A stretch of 64,000 nucleotides of DNA from positions 48,196,726 through 48,260,725 of the forward strand of contig NC_086178.1 of assembly GCF_023053635.1 (NCBI RefSeq), in the 5' to 3' direction. Made by a program: the position numbers and the translations under genes. Below, piece by piece: positions 10,920 through 22,078 of this stretch. Position 1 is the first letter of the stretch. Every line of letters begins with the position of its first letter. Source of the DNA: Elgaria multicarinata webbii (Eukaryota; Chordata; Lepidosauria; Squamata; Anguidae). The notes beneath the pieces are model-generated. The model did not search any database. It was not told the origin of the DNA and was given only the letters and a program-made list of their open reading frames with translations.

Positions 10920-11108
10920 GAGCTCCTAGTGCTACCAGTTAGAAGTCACTGGAGCTATTCCATCTTTATTTTCTCAACGGATTTTCTGCAGTAAGAGAAA
11001 AGACAGAAACAATGGTGGGAAAACATGGGAGGGCTGCAAGTTGAAGATGTCTTTGTCTGGACCCCCTGTACAATTCTGTGAATGAGGCAGGGCAAGAGCA
11101 CCATAAAA
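10920..11108 (+). repeat. Non-autonomous DNA-element copy (GTGCTACCAGTCAGAAG family)
   Basis: Shares an ordered set of blocks with four other copies in the window: GTGCTACCAGTTAGAAG, CAACGGATTTTCTGCAGT, GCAAGTTGAAGATG, TTCTGTGAATGAGGCAGG and an ending in CCATAAAAAC. Sister copies lie at 13319, 13578, 44600 and 55660. The element type is inferred; no transposase is present. Confidence 0.55.
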
Positions 11109-11472
11109 ACTTTTTAAAAAGTCATGTTAATTTTACATGCTGTATAAGCATCTGAAAAGTTTTTCTAATAACCAATAGTAATTGAACTGAAATACTTGAT
11201 GGGTTAGAAATGGAGAATCAGTGAAGTGCACTTAGTGATGATAAAATGTTATATTCAAATAAATTCAAAGATTTACTTGGAAATTATTTTTATTAGAATA
11301 CTTGTAAATACTTGAAGACATGACAACATATTAGCATATACTTCCCATAGTACATTATTTACATTTTAAGGAAATAGAGGTACTAAAAACTATAAACATA
11401 TTATTTTAGAATCCCTAAATATATGTGTTTCAAGGAGAAGTCACCTGAATTGTTTTTAATGAAACATTGGGT

Positions 11473-11543
11473 GCAGTGGCTAGTGGGTTCAGCAAGCTGA
11501 AATCCAGTAGTAGCCCAACAACATTTTAGCCACTTGCAAAGCT
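11473..11543 (+). repeat. 71-bp identical direct repeat, copy 1
   Basis: Identical base for base to 13760-13830. The flanks here look single-copy, so this is probably the source. Confidence 0.95.
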
Positions 11544-11848
11544 AATGCACATAGCTTTACATCATAGATGAAGCTCTGCCTGAATGGTGCTGTCAATGGA
11601 CATGGAGAGGGAATGAAAGCAGAAAGATAAGTAGCTCAGTCTTGGACATGTTGAATTTGAGATGCTGATGAGACACCCTCAATCTGACAGTTTGATGGAG
11701 AACCAGCTAAGAACAGAGCTGTGCCTGGCAACATAATACGTAGAGGAGGTCAAGTAGGAGAGGAAGATTAATTGTGTTAAGAGCAGCAGAGAGATTACAT
11801 CGGGGAAGACAAGGATATAAATATAAGAAAATCATCTGTAGTCTTTAA

Positions 11849-11893
<45 letters not shown>

Positions 11894-13230
11894 TATTTAT
11901 ATAGCACCATCAATGTACATGGTGCTGTACAGATAACACAGTAAATAGCAAGACCCTGCCGCATAGGCTTACAATCTAATAAGTTGTAGTAAACAATAAA
12001 GAGGGAAGGAGAATGCAAACAGGCACAGGGAAGTGTAAACAGGCACAGGGTAGGGCAAAACCAACAGTGTAAAGTCAGAACAAACTCAATATTTGAAGGC
12101 TATAGGGAAAAGAAAAGTTTTGAGCTGAGTCTTAAAAGCAGTGATTGAGTTTGTAGTTCTCAAGTGTTCTGGAAGAGCGTTCCAGGCGTAAGGGGCAGCA
12201 GAAGAAAAAGGACGAAGCCGAGTAAGGGAAGTGGAGGTCCTTGGGCAGGCGAGAAGCATGGCATCGGAGGAGCGGAGAGCCCGAGCGGGGCGATAGTGTG
12301 AGATGAGAGAGGAGAGATAGGCAGGAGCTAGGCCGTGAAGAGCTTTGAAGGTCAGTAGGAGAAGTTTATATTGGATTCTGAAGTGAATTGGAAGCCAATG
12401 AAGAGATTTCAGAAGTGGAGTGACATGGTCAGAGCGGCGGGCCAAGAAGATGATCTTAGCGGCAGAGTGGTGGACAGAGACCAGCGGACTGATGTGAGAC
12501 GAAGGAAGGCCAGAGAGAAGAAGGTTGCAGTAGTCCAACCGAGAGATAACCAGTGCGTGAACGAGAGTCTTGGCAGAAGAGACAGACAAAAATGGTCGAA
12601 TCCTGGCAATATTATACAGGAAGAAACGACAGGATTTAGCTACTGCCTCGATGTGAGGAGTAAAGGAGAGCGAGGAGTCAAATATAAAGCCAAGACTACG
12701 AGCTTCCTTGACCGGAGTAAGCGTGACATCGTTGACAGTAAGGGAGAATGAGAGGTGAGGAGAAGGTTTAGGAGGAAAAACTAGCAGTTCAGTCTTTGCC
12801 ATGTTAAGTTTCAAACGACGATGAAGCAGCCAGGCTGAGATATCTGAAAGACATGCCGAGATACGATCGTGAACATCTGGAGAAAGTTCCGGAGATGAAA
12901 GATATAATTGTGTATCATCGGCATACAGGTGATATTGGAGGCCGTGAGATTGAATGAGCTTGCCCAAGGGCAGCATGTATAGAGAGAACAACAACGGGCC
13001 AAGCACCGAGCCTTGCGGAACCCCAACTGAAAGGGGAAAAGAGGAGGACGAGCTGCCGTTAGCCGACACGCTGAAAGAGCGACCCTCTAGATAGGAGGCG
13101 AACCAGTTATAGACAGAGCCACAGAGTCCAAGGTCGTGGAGGGAATCTAAGAGAAGATCGTGATCAACCGTGTCAAAGGCTGCGGTTAGATCAAGGAGAA
13201 TAAGAACAGAATAATGGCCTTTATTATGAA
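11849..13230 (-). mobile_element. L2-clade LINE, 5'-truncated, with open reverse transcriptase
   Basis: On the minus strand an open frame runs from the truncated 5' end near 13230 to a stop at 12086-12088, over 370 codons. It covers [17 protein letters not shown] (catalytic motif A), [17 protein letters not shown] (motif B), YADDTQLYL (the catalytic YADD box) and a C-terminal domain ending [12 protein letters not shown]. The 3' UTR with ATATAGCACCATCAATGTA and an ATT-repeat tail follows at 11849-12085. Because it lacks the endonuclease and first ORF it cannot move by itself, but the intact frame and long pure tail point to recent insertion. A reverse transcriptase of the CR1/L2 group; the exact family is not assigned. 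Confidence 0.9.
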
Positions 13231-13318
13231 TAATGGCCTAATAATGCTTTAAAAAGCAGGTTTCTTTGGAGTACAGAGGGAAGAATTTCCAGAGTAGATA
13301 AAAGTTGCTTCCTGACAG

Positions 13319-13530
13319 AGGAGGAAGCACTACCAGTCAGAAGGCACTGTGGTGCAATTCCATTCTTTTTCTTAACAAATTTTCAGCATTAAGAAAAATG
13401 ATGGCAGTGGTGTGAAAACGCTGGAGGTGGAAGACATCATCATCTGGAAACACCCCCCCCCCCACACACACAATCCTGTGAATAAGGCAGGACACTGGCA
13501 CAATAAAAGCCTCATCTGGAAACACCCAGT
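13319..13530 (+). repeat. DNA-element relative (second copy)
   Basis: Carries CACTACCAGTCAGAAGG, CAGCATTAAGAAAAATGATG, GGTGGAAGACATCATC, AATCCTGTGAATAAGGCAGG and CAATAAAAGCC in the same order as 10920-11108, with a C-run and short CA-run inside (13447-13470). Confidence 0.55.
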
Positions 13531-13577
13531 CAAAAGTAGAGTTGGAAAAGAAAAAAAGTCAAGATTGCAAGGGCATT

Positions 13578-13855
13578 TCCAAAGTGCTTCTACAAAAATG
13601 AGAAGACATTGTGCAACTATTCAGTCTTTTATTTCTTAACAGAATTTCTGCCGTGAGAGAAAAGATGGAAGACCTGGTAGGAAAACAGAGGGGTGTTATG
13701 AGTTGATGGTGCCATCTGGACACCCCTTGAAGTTCTGTGATTGAAGTTCTGTGATTGAAGCAGTGGCTAGTGGGTTCAGCAAGCTGAAATCCAGTAGTAG
13801 CCCAACAACATTTTAGCCACTTGCAAAGCTTTTTTATGGTGATGACAACATAAAA
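13578..13855 (+). repeat. DNA-element relative (third copy) split by a 71-bp insertion
   Basis: Same block order as the other copies. Near its end the motif TTGAAGTTCTGTGA is doubled (13727-13754), and the 71-bp insert follows at 13760-13830 before the expected ending with CAACATAAAA. Confidence 0.55.
13760..13830 (+). repeat. 71-bp identical direct repeat, copy 2
   Basis: Identical to 11473-11543, placed inside a DNA-element copy at a 14-bp tandem duplication. This position makes it the likely daughter copy. Confidence 0.95.
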
Positions 13856-14287
13856 TGAACAACACGATCTAGGAATTTGGAGGCAAATGGAGGGAGCAAG
13901 AATGGCTGATAAAGGATGAGAAGGGGTTATGGAAGGCTTTTTTTTAAGGTCAGGCAGTTGTTGGCATGTTTGAACACAGGGGCAAAGGAGTCTGAAGAGG
14001 GAAAGACCGAAGATGCAATGGAGTTGTTAAGGAGTTCAATGTGATTTGCTTGCAAGTAAGTGTACATAGGAATGCATACTTAATGTACTTTTTTCCAGTG
14101 TAGCCATTTTAGTCTGTTGCAAAAAGAGTTTTGTGTCACCTTAAAGTTTATAACACATTTCTTAGTCTTTAAGGTGCCACAAGAGTCTTTGTTAATATAC
14201 TTGGCATCATTACCTTGCTTGGCCTAAGTTCAGTTCTGATGCAGTGACAGCTCCACATGCAGAAAGCGTATTATTTATACTCTTATA

Positions 14288-14487
14288 GGAACCTAGGATG
14301 TTGCCTTGTACTGAGTGGAACTATTGGTCCATCTAGACCAGTATTGTTGACACTGACTGGCAGCAACTTTCCAGGGTTTCAGGTAGGAGTTTCCCCTAGC
14401 CCTATCTGAAGATGATGGGGATCACACCTGAGACCTTTTGCATGAAAAGTATGCGCTCTACCACTGAGCTACAGCCTCCTCTCACTA
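14288..14487 (-). mobile_element. tRNA-derived SINE (squamate type)
   Basis: The block CTCTACCACTGAGCTACAGC at the right end is the reverse complement of a tRNA-like 5' region (the element reads on the minus strand). GTCCATCTAGACCAGTATTG and CTGACTGGCAGCAACTTTCC are body motifs common in squamate and other amniote repeats. It is moderately diverged and is not a functional tRNA gene. Confidence 0.75.
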
Positions 14488-14612
14488 CAGCATTGTGCAA
14501 AAAAGAAAAAAGTCATGATAAATCAAGAGATGTTCCATTGCTCAGACTTTATTTACCCCCTCATACACACAGAATTTAATGTAGAACAGGAAAGCAGACA
14601 ACACTCCTTGAA

Positions 14613-15381
14613 TATGGTGTAGTGGCTAAAGTGTTGGACTCGAAGTCAGGAGATCCAAGTTCTAGTCCTCACTCAGCCATGGAAGCTCACTGGGTGACTT
14701 TGGGCTGTTGGATCCTGGAATGGATCCTGGTTATGTTTTCCATTGATTTGTTAATTGCTGAGGATCTGGAGGAACAGAAGACTCAGCAGAAACTTAAAGG
14801 TCAACTCTACACCTGGACATTGAGTGTCATAACTGAATAATTGTCTAACTGATTGTCTTCAATTAAGGGTTGCAAGGAGTTGCATCATTGTACAGATTGT
14901 CTATAAAAGTAAATGTATTTTCATGTATAATTTGCCTAACTTCCATGTCCCTCATGCGAGCTGTATTGACTGACCGTTTGTAAGTATTCGTATCTGTATT
15001 GCCATAACTAAATTATATATTTATTTGCCAGTAAAAAGGTTTATTTGAACCTATACAAATCTCTAATTCACGTCTTTGCTGACTTGGCTGAGAACCGCTG
15101 TAATCTCTGCTAGTCTCTGTAAGGGCCCAGACAGAGACTTAACACAAAAGGTTATGTGCCAGAAGCCCAGTCTGTGCAATAACTAAACAGCTTATAAAGC
15201 CATAACTCAACATGGGCCAGTCACAGAGTCTCAGTCCAGCCTACCTCACAAGGTTGTTGTTGTGAGGATAAAATGGAGAGGAGGATTATGTACGCTGCCT
15301 TGGGTTCTTTAAGGAGGAAAAAAGGTGGGATATAAATGTAAATACTTAGACTACTACTACTACTAATAATAATAATAATAT
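14613..15381 (+). mobile_element. MIR/V-SINE-like SINE split by a solo LTR
   Basis: The 5' part (14613-14705) has the tRNA-related GTAGTGGCTAAAGTGTTGGA with CTCAGCCATGGAAGCTCACT. The 3' part (15213-15381) continues with GGCCAGTCACAGAGTCTCAG, TACCTCACAAGGTTGTTG and a LINE-like tail GGTGGGATATAAATGTAAAT, then a TAC/TAA repeat. The halves join cleanly when the LTR and one target duplication are removed. Confidence 0.85.
14706..15212. mobile_element. Solo LTR of an LTR retrotransposon or endogenous retrovirus
   Basis: A 507-bp segment that begins TGTTG and ends CAACA, bounded by an identical 5-bp duplication TGGGC (14701-14705 and 15213-15217), inserted in a SINE. A TATA-like CTATAAAAG lies near 14902. 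No internal coding region or second LTR is present, so it looks like a solo LTR left by recombination. Short inverted ends and a 5-bp duplication fit Gypsy-type or class III elements; the family is not assigned. It is younger than the SINE it entered. Confidence 0.85.
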
Positions 15382-16593
15382 CCAATGACCAATTCCTTTA
15401 TAGGGATCAATTTTAAAAGGGCTTTGTTTTCTACACATTAATAATTAGGAGTCTTGTATCTACAGGGCCATTTAGAACTAGGCATTTATTCTCTTGGGGT
15501 ACAACTGTATGTAATAAAATCCAGATTCTTGGAGTACATCAATGATATGGGGATCAGAGTTTGCAAGGGTTGGTGAACAAAATAGAGAGCATGCTAGTTT
15601 AGTCAAACTGGATTGGATCCTAGGGGAGCCAGGTTAAGTTGTTTGGAACACAAGCAGGTTAATCTGTTCTTCCTTAGTATTCACCCTCCACCACTTAACC
15701 TTTCAGGACTGCAAAGATGAGAAACGCATATTATGTGCATAGGAACTTCAGTCTTAAAATCACATTTACCCAAAAGTCAGTGCATGGACATTTATATCCA
15801 AATACATGTGCTTAGGATCACAACCGCAAAATGCTAATATAGACAACTGCACAGCTGCTGTTTTAAAAAGACTATATTCCAGAGTAAAGAAACGAGAAAA
15901 ACATTCTAAACTCTGTAACCCAACTGATTAATAATTTCATTCAATTTATAATTTCTATAGAAATAAAAGAATGCCTAACAAAAGAAAGAATTAACAACAG
16001 CCTGGAGAGTGGACCTTTTTAATCTCCCCCCACCCCACCCCAGCCTTTATAAGTCACCACTGCATTTTTAAAAAGAGTTTTATGTTTATTATGTATTACT
16101 TTTCACTTATAAGTTACTGTGGAGACTTGTCAGGCAGAAAAGGCAAGATACAAGCATTCTAAATAAAAGAAATAGCTCACATATTAGACATTCAACTCAA
16201 AGTCTATGTTAACTCCTTCCACAGCCCATCCCCAGCAAAGCAGATGTCTGCTGTTTTCCATTTGTGACCTGTTTAATGTCTTGTTCAGAGCACACAGAGA
16301 TATAGCCGCTTTAGTCATCTTCAGGGGGGAAAGAAAGGTACTGTTGAATGCTGGTTGGTTTCTCTTTGGTAGCAGACAGCAGCCGTAAACACACGGGATC
16401 CAACATACTGAAGGTCAGTTTTCACTTAAAGCTTTTTATAGCGAGCACATCTAAGGATAGCTTATTAACACATGCCCACAAGTACATTTTTCATTGAACT
16501 GTAACAGAGCAGCTATGACAGTTTCTCCTGCTTATATAAATTTGATTTACTTTCATGAAAACAAAAAACGAAAAGAAAAAAAATCACACTAAA

Positions 16594-16682
16594 GCTGCAA
16601 CTCTACATATACTTACCTGAAAAAAGCCATATTGAAATCAGTGGGACTTACATCTAAGAGACATGCATAGGATTGTGCTGTA
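16594..16682. repeat. Palindromic ACAATCCTATGCA element, class 1
   Basis: Starts GCTGCAACTCTACATATAC and ends ACATGCATAGGATTGTG, with a GTGGGACTTACAT stem; imperfect palindrome. Confidence 0.65.
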
Positions 16683-16871
16683 ACGTGTTACTAGTATACT
16701 ATAAATAATTAGATTCATATTATGTTGCCTGTCAGAGGAACAGTAATTTACTCCTTAAACCTTTCTGTATTAAAATGTTAATGTTACCAAGCATGTTAAA
16801 TATATTTCTTCACATGTAGATTTTATGTTTGTATTCATGTTTTTCCATTACTTCTCTATAACTGACTGTGT

Positions 16872-17475
16872 CATTTCAGTAAAATCAATATGGATGCAAT
16901 TAAGGCTTCCAGATATTCCAACAGTTACCCTTATATAAAAGTAAAACATAGGGAAGAAAAATATATAACTGAAATTACCACCTCTGAGCTCCGTAGAGCC
17001 CTTGCCAGTCTGCGATTTCAGTCTATGCCGTCCAACTTTAGAGAAGGAAGGCATAAAAATATCCCAGAGGAACAGAGACTATGTATTTGCGATGCCCAGG
17101 TGGTGGTGGACACAGTCCACTACGTTCTATATTGCAGATTATATGAGACCCCCCAGGAATAGATATCTAGCAAGATACGTGGATCAAATGGCCCACAGCA
17201 CAGACCGGGACAAAATCGTCCATCTTCTCACAATGAATTCTATATCGTTAAATCTAGCCTATTTTGCGGTGAATGCGGCAAAAATCAGGAAAGCCTTTTT
17301 GAATAGGGATGTACTCTAAGAACTATGATAATTCAAATGGCGTCCTATCAGAAGCCATATGTGGAATAATACTATGTAATATAATGTAATATATGTATTG
17401 GTGTATTTGTTGTATTTGATTTTATATATGACTTGTAACTGGCTAAAACCCATTCAGGGTTGCCATAATAATAAA
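16872..17475 (+). mobile_element. LINE 3' fragment with cysteine-rich C-terminal domain
   Basis: Two overlapping frames split by a shift carry ELRRALASLRFQSMP, RLCICDAQVVVDTVHYVLYC and RNRYLARYVDQMAHSTD. This layout (Cys-x-Cys, then His and Cys, then an acidic helix) is the C-terminal domain of a squamate non-LTR retrotransposon ORF2. A TAATAATAAATGAGA tail ends it. It is not the same family as the L2 copies nearby. The exact clade is not assigned. Confidence 0.6.
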
Positions 17476-17516
17476 TGAGACTGTATAGCTTAAAAACAAT
17501 TATTTAGAGAACAATC

Positions 17517-17551
17517 CTATGGTCTCTGGGCAAGCATCCCAGAGACCATAG
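17517..17551. repeat. Perfect 14-bp hairpin
   Basis: CTATGGTCTCTGGG and its exact reverse complement are separated by 7 bases, directly beside the truncated 5' end of the LINE at 17560. A diverged relative lies near 26514-26548. Confidence 0.85.
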
Positions 17552-17559
17552 CATATTTC

Positions 17560-19735
17560 AGATTCCCCACTCCCAGGTCAGACACAGCACTCAGATCTTG
17601 GTTTTCAGATGAGTTGCGTGGGATGAAACAGAGGCTGGGTAGATTAGAGCAGCACTGGAGACGGACCCGCTCTCTTGCTGATTGCAAATTCCTTGTGTGG
17701 CACCGCCAACAATATCATAGGGTTGTGATGAGGATGAAGAAATCTTTCTTCTCTTCACACTTAGACACAATAAAGAACCGGCCAGCTGGCCTCTTTTCAG
17801 TGCTCCGCAGCTTGATAAATTCTAACTGCGCAGCAACGGTAGCTGAACCTACAGTGAATGGATGTGACGAGTTTGCCCATTTTTTTGTTGATAAGATTAA
17901 TGGAATTAGAGCTGGTTTTCCTCCAGGTCATCCTGCTGAGCTGCCGCTTGAGGCATTGAGAATATAGCCTACGCTTGATTGCTTTGGCTAAGTATCTTTG
18001 ACTGAGCTGGAGAGGATTTTCAGTCAGGTCCGGCCAACCACCTGCAGCCTGGATCCATGTCCAACTTGGTTGATCCGCCCTGCTTGGTCGGTGGTGGGTC
18101 CACTTTTAACGGCAGTGGTGAATGCATCCTTGATGGAAGCTAGGGTGCCCACCTGCCTAAAAGTGGGTAGCGTGCGACCTCTCAAGAAACCAACACTTGA
18201 TCCATTGCTGCTGACAAACTACCGACCGGTCTCCAACCTTCCTTTTCTTGGTAAGGTTGTAGAGAAAGTGGTATTGGAGCAGGTTCAAGAGTTTCTTCAT
18301 GACTCCGATTTTCTAGATCCTTTTCAATCTGGTTTCAGACCAGGACACACCATGGAGACTGCTCTTGCCGCAGTCAGTGACAATCTTCTTTTAGTGATGA
18401 ACAAAGGTCATCTGTCCATCTTGCTGTTATTGGACCTCTCAGCGGCCTTCGACACAGTGGATCATGGATTGTTGATTAGACAGTTGAAGACCCAGGTGGG
18501 ACTGGAGGGCCTGGCTCTTGCCTGGTTCCAGTCCTACCTGGACGGAAGGGCTCAAGTGGTTACCATGGGCACCTGTACATCTACCCCCACAGCCCTCCCC
18601 TGTGGAATTCCACAGGGTTCCATCCTCTCACCTTTCTTGTCCAATGTATATGTGAGGCCACTGGCAGAGTTAATTAGAGCCCATGGGCTGAGGTACCATA
18701 TGTATGCTCATGATACCCAACTATACATCTTGGTGGGGTCAGACCTTGGTGAGGCAGTTGCTACTCTGTCTTCATGCCTGGCTGAGATCTGTAATTGGAT
18801 GTCCAGAAGTAAGCTAAAGCTCAATCCGGAGAAGACTGAGTTGATGGTGATTGGCCGAGGTCAGCAGTTGGCAGATTTGATGCAGGAGCTCGTAGATCTG
18901 TCATTTTCAGGAATCCGACCAAGGATAGTGACTGAAGCGTGGGACCTGGGTGTTATTCTTGACCAGTCCCTAACTATGTCATCACATGTGGGGGCTGTGG
19001 TCTGGAGCTGCTTTTATCAACTACATATGCTCCGCCAAGTTCACCCCTTTCTGTCAGAGTCTGACTTTACAATTGCAGTCCATGCCCTGGTTACCTGCAG
19101 GCTGGACTATTGCAACCTGTTGTATACAGGGCTTCCCTTGAAGCAAATTCAATGCCTACAGGCTGTACAAAATGCAGCAGCCAGGTTGGTCAAGGGGCTC
19201 CCGAAGTCGTCTTCTATCACTTTGGTGCTTCGGGAGCTCCATTGGCTGCTGGTGGCTGCTAGGGTTTGCTACAATGTCTTGTTAACCATGTATAAGGCCC
19301 TGCATTGCTTGGGTCCTGGATACCTGAGTACTCGCCTTTCTCCTGTGTCTCACCATTGGCAGACTCGCTCTCAGGAGCAGGGTGTCCTGATGGTCCCCTG
19401 CTACAAATTGGAATGTGCGGGGGCCAGGGCTTTTTCAGTGGCTGGCCCCCAATTATGGAACAATGTGCCACTGAAGATTAGACAGGCTCCCACTCTTAAT
19501 TCTTCCAAACGCCTTTGTAAGGCGTTTTTATTTTCACAAGAGTTTGGGGAGGGGGTGGTTTAAACTGGGTTGAGGGCTTTTAATGGATTGAGGATGAGGG
19601 TTTTTAATGGAATTGTCTTAATGTAGGTTGAGGGTTTTTAATGGAATTGTTTTATATGTGATTGTAAAGTGCCACGATACCAGAAATGGTGAGGTGGCGC
19701 TATAAAAATGCTTTAAATAAATAAATAAAGTTCAG
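17560..19735 (+). mobile_element. L2-type LINE, 5'-truncated, defective reverse transcriptase
   Basis: One reading frame covers the linker (17614-17967; LRGMKQRLGRLEQHWRRTRS) and the reverse transcriptase (17998-19563; [33 protein letters not shown]). Two in-frame stops near 17965 and 17989 separate them, and the catalytic YADD box reads YAHD, which should abolish polymerase activity. The 3' UTR (about 170 bp) ends in a run of AAAT units at 19710-19729. It shares the L2 C-terminal ending (KAFLFSQEF) with 8179-8745. The start of the RT frame at 17998 is a TTG, not a true start. Confidence 0.9.
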
Positions 19736-19829
19736 AGATACAACTCCCTGACCCCTTGCAGCCAGCAAAGAGACAACTGCGCTGGCTACCTCTCCCAACC
19801 TTGGAGAGGGGTAAAAGGGGGCATTCCAG

Positions 19830-19955
19830 TGGGCAAGGAAGGAAGGAGACAATTTGTCAGGGATGCTTTAGGGTGGATTCCTGCATTGAGCAGGAGGCTG
19901 GACTCAATGGCCTTGCGGGGCCCCTTCCAACTCTGCTATTCTATGATTCTATGAT
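19830..19955 (+). mobile_element. CR1 LINE 3' tail
   Basis: Ends with two ATTCTATG-type octamers (CTATTCTATGATTCTATGAT), the CR1 hallmark, preceded by GGCTGGACTCAATGGCC and CCCTTCCAACTCTGC. Only the last ~125 bases remain. A chance frame across it (19756-20196) is not a gene. Confidence 0.9.
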
Positions 19956-20935
19956 TTATCCTGATCCTCCTCCAGCCTCCTCACTAGGCAGGCTGAAAAG
20001 CCCATCTAGGGGAAAAGCAAAGAACGAAGGACGGGGAAGTGAAGATCGCCTCAGCCACTCATCATGTCCAGCCCAGCAGGGCATAGGAATCTTGGAAGCC
20101 TGCAAGATTGGAGGCTCCAAGGGAGCAAATGATAAAACTGCTCCCTTAGTAACTCAAATTTTGGATAAAGCAAGTCTTTGTTATAGGATTCAGTAGCTCA
20201 GTCCTCCAAACCATGAGCTGTGGGGCTTCTGTGCGTCTTCCTTCCCTCTAGCACAGTTTCAGTTTGCAGTCCCACACAAACCATAATTTGCTGTGAAGTG
20301 CAGATTAGCAAACTATGACTAGCTCTTGGCTTTCTAATCCAAAATGGAAAGCCACTTCAATTATAATTAGCACTTACTCTCCAAAGCAAGAATTTGCTGA
20401 TTTGGATATCATGGACAATGTCTGCCTGCCATTTTAGGATACTTTTACAACACCATATACTTTTTTTAACCACAGTATCAAACATCTTTGTTTGAAAGTC
20501 TAATAGAACAGCAAAAGCCACATCTTTCCACATTACAGAAAATAACCAGGCATAAGATTAGACTTTTCTGTAAAAGGGTTTTAGTTACTTTTGTATACAA
20601 AGACCTTATCAATTGGTTACATTATTCTCCCAAAGTCTGAAAAGAACAAGAAGAAAGCCAGGAATTTAGAATATGTTCCTTGTACCATTTAGTTGTGTTT
20701 CAGGATTTATCATATATGCTGGTCTGACAGGCAGAAAGGTATAAATGGGTCAAGACCCAGTATGTCAAAAGAGAAAAATGAAAAGTTACTTTCCTAGTTG
20801 CTTTATATATCAATGCTTTCTAAAAGAAACCAAGATTTTTCTGCATTGTATTTAAGACTGCAGGATTCTTTTGAACTCAATTCTCAGTTTATGAACCAAG
20901 AAGCAGAGGAAAGATGAACCAAGTAGAGGTTTTTT

Positions 20936-21003
20936 GTGAACCGCCCAGAGAGCTTCGGCTATTGGGTGGTATAGAAATGTAATTAATAAATAAATAAATA
21001 AAT
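20936..21003 (+). mobile_element. Short L2-type LINE tail
   Basis: TGAACCGCCCAGAGAGCTTC followed by TGGTATAGAAATGTAATTAA and AAAT units; a 3'-terminal remnant in forward orientation. Confidence 0.85.
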
Positions 21004-21721
21004 CCTGCATCGATCCTGGAACAACTCAGGATTCCTTATGGATAAAATGCACATTAAAGCTCAAATCTAAAGACTGTGTTCATATAGCCCAATTGACTTC
21101 AAAGTGCATTGAAGGGTGTGCAAGATCAGATCAGCGGGGATAGTCCAAGGGAAGGAACAGAATTTAGCTTCTTTACTTCTGTTATTACTAACATATTACA
21201 TGCATAAAATTTGGCTGAGCATAAGAGGCCAGGACAAACTAAGTATTTGACTTAGAATAGACAGCTTCTGACAAATTTGCAAATTACATTTTTAAAAAAG
21301 GCTGAAGTTGTTCAAACATTTTTCTAGCATTAACAATCCCTCATATATGTTACACCCATACACACAAATAAAGTCAAGCATTATTTAAACAGACCTGGCA
21401 TCTGCAGCCAGCATGATGGGGCAAATGCCAAGCCTCACCGCAGCTGATGCTGGCTTCCATTTTGCAATATATATATATTTAGGGCCCAACACTGTGAAGC
21501 GGAGCAACAGGTTAGGTAGCTGCAGTGCTTCTTTCCTTAGTGCAGAACTACCCACCACTATCTTCTGTTGCCCACTGCCACTGGTCCCCCTCCATTCCTA
21601 CTGCTCAGAGCTTTGGGGAGGCTGCTGGGATGGTGGTGGGAACACAATGGGTAACATGCTCAGGGACCCTCCAAACATTGTGTCGGCCCTGATCTTACAT
21701 CTTAATTATAAGCACAAGTAT

Positions 21722-21772
21722 TTTTATTTATTTATTACATTTTTATACCGCCCAATAGCCGAAGCTCTCATT
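21722..21772 (-). mobile_element. Short L2-type LINE tail
   Basis: TTTATTTATTACATTTTTAT with CCGCCCAATAGCCGAAGCTC; the remainder of the LINE is absent. Confidence 0.8.
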
Positions 21773-22078
21773 TTGATGTCTTTATGTCAGGGATACAAAC
21801 AAAAGCATGTGCTAAGATATGCCATCTTTATTTTTCTTCCTGTTGTAACAATCTGAGATCTTTATATACACACACATTCACAACTGGGTTTTTATTAGCA
21901 GTAAGATCATACCAGGTTTAGCCCAAGATATCCCATTACTGATATAATTACATTTATCAACTGCCAAAATAAATATTTTTAGTAATATACAGAAGGGCTG
22001 CGGTTGGTTTAGTTTATTGAATGTAATAAAACAGCCAGGTCCAGAATAACACAGAATCATTTACTTGCCAAGATATGT

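Larger units (their letters stand above)
10576..22078. other. SMCO1-WDR53 intergenic region, no host gene seen
   Basis: About 11.5 kb dominated by the repeats listed separately. The stretches 11109-11470, 15382-16590, 19956-20935 and 21004-21720 hold no exon or repeat I can name. A GC-richer block at 21400-21700 has no conserved protein in any frame. Confidence 0.6.

Noticed and set aside
14440-14487. Possible tRNA gene (CTCTACCACTGAGCTAC)
   Set aside because: The match is the tRNA-like head of a SINE, with no full cloverleaf.
19756-20196. 146-codon frame
   Set aside because: It crosses a CR1 tail and has no domain; most likely chance.
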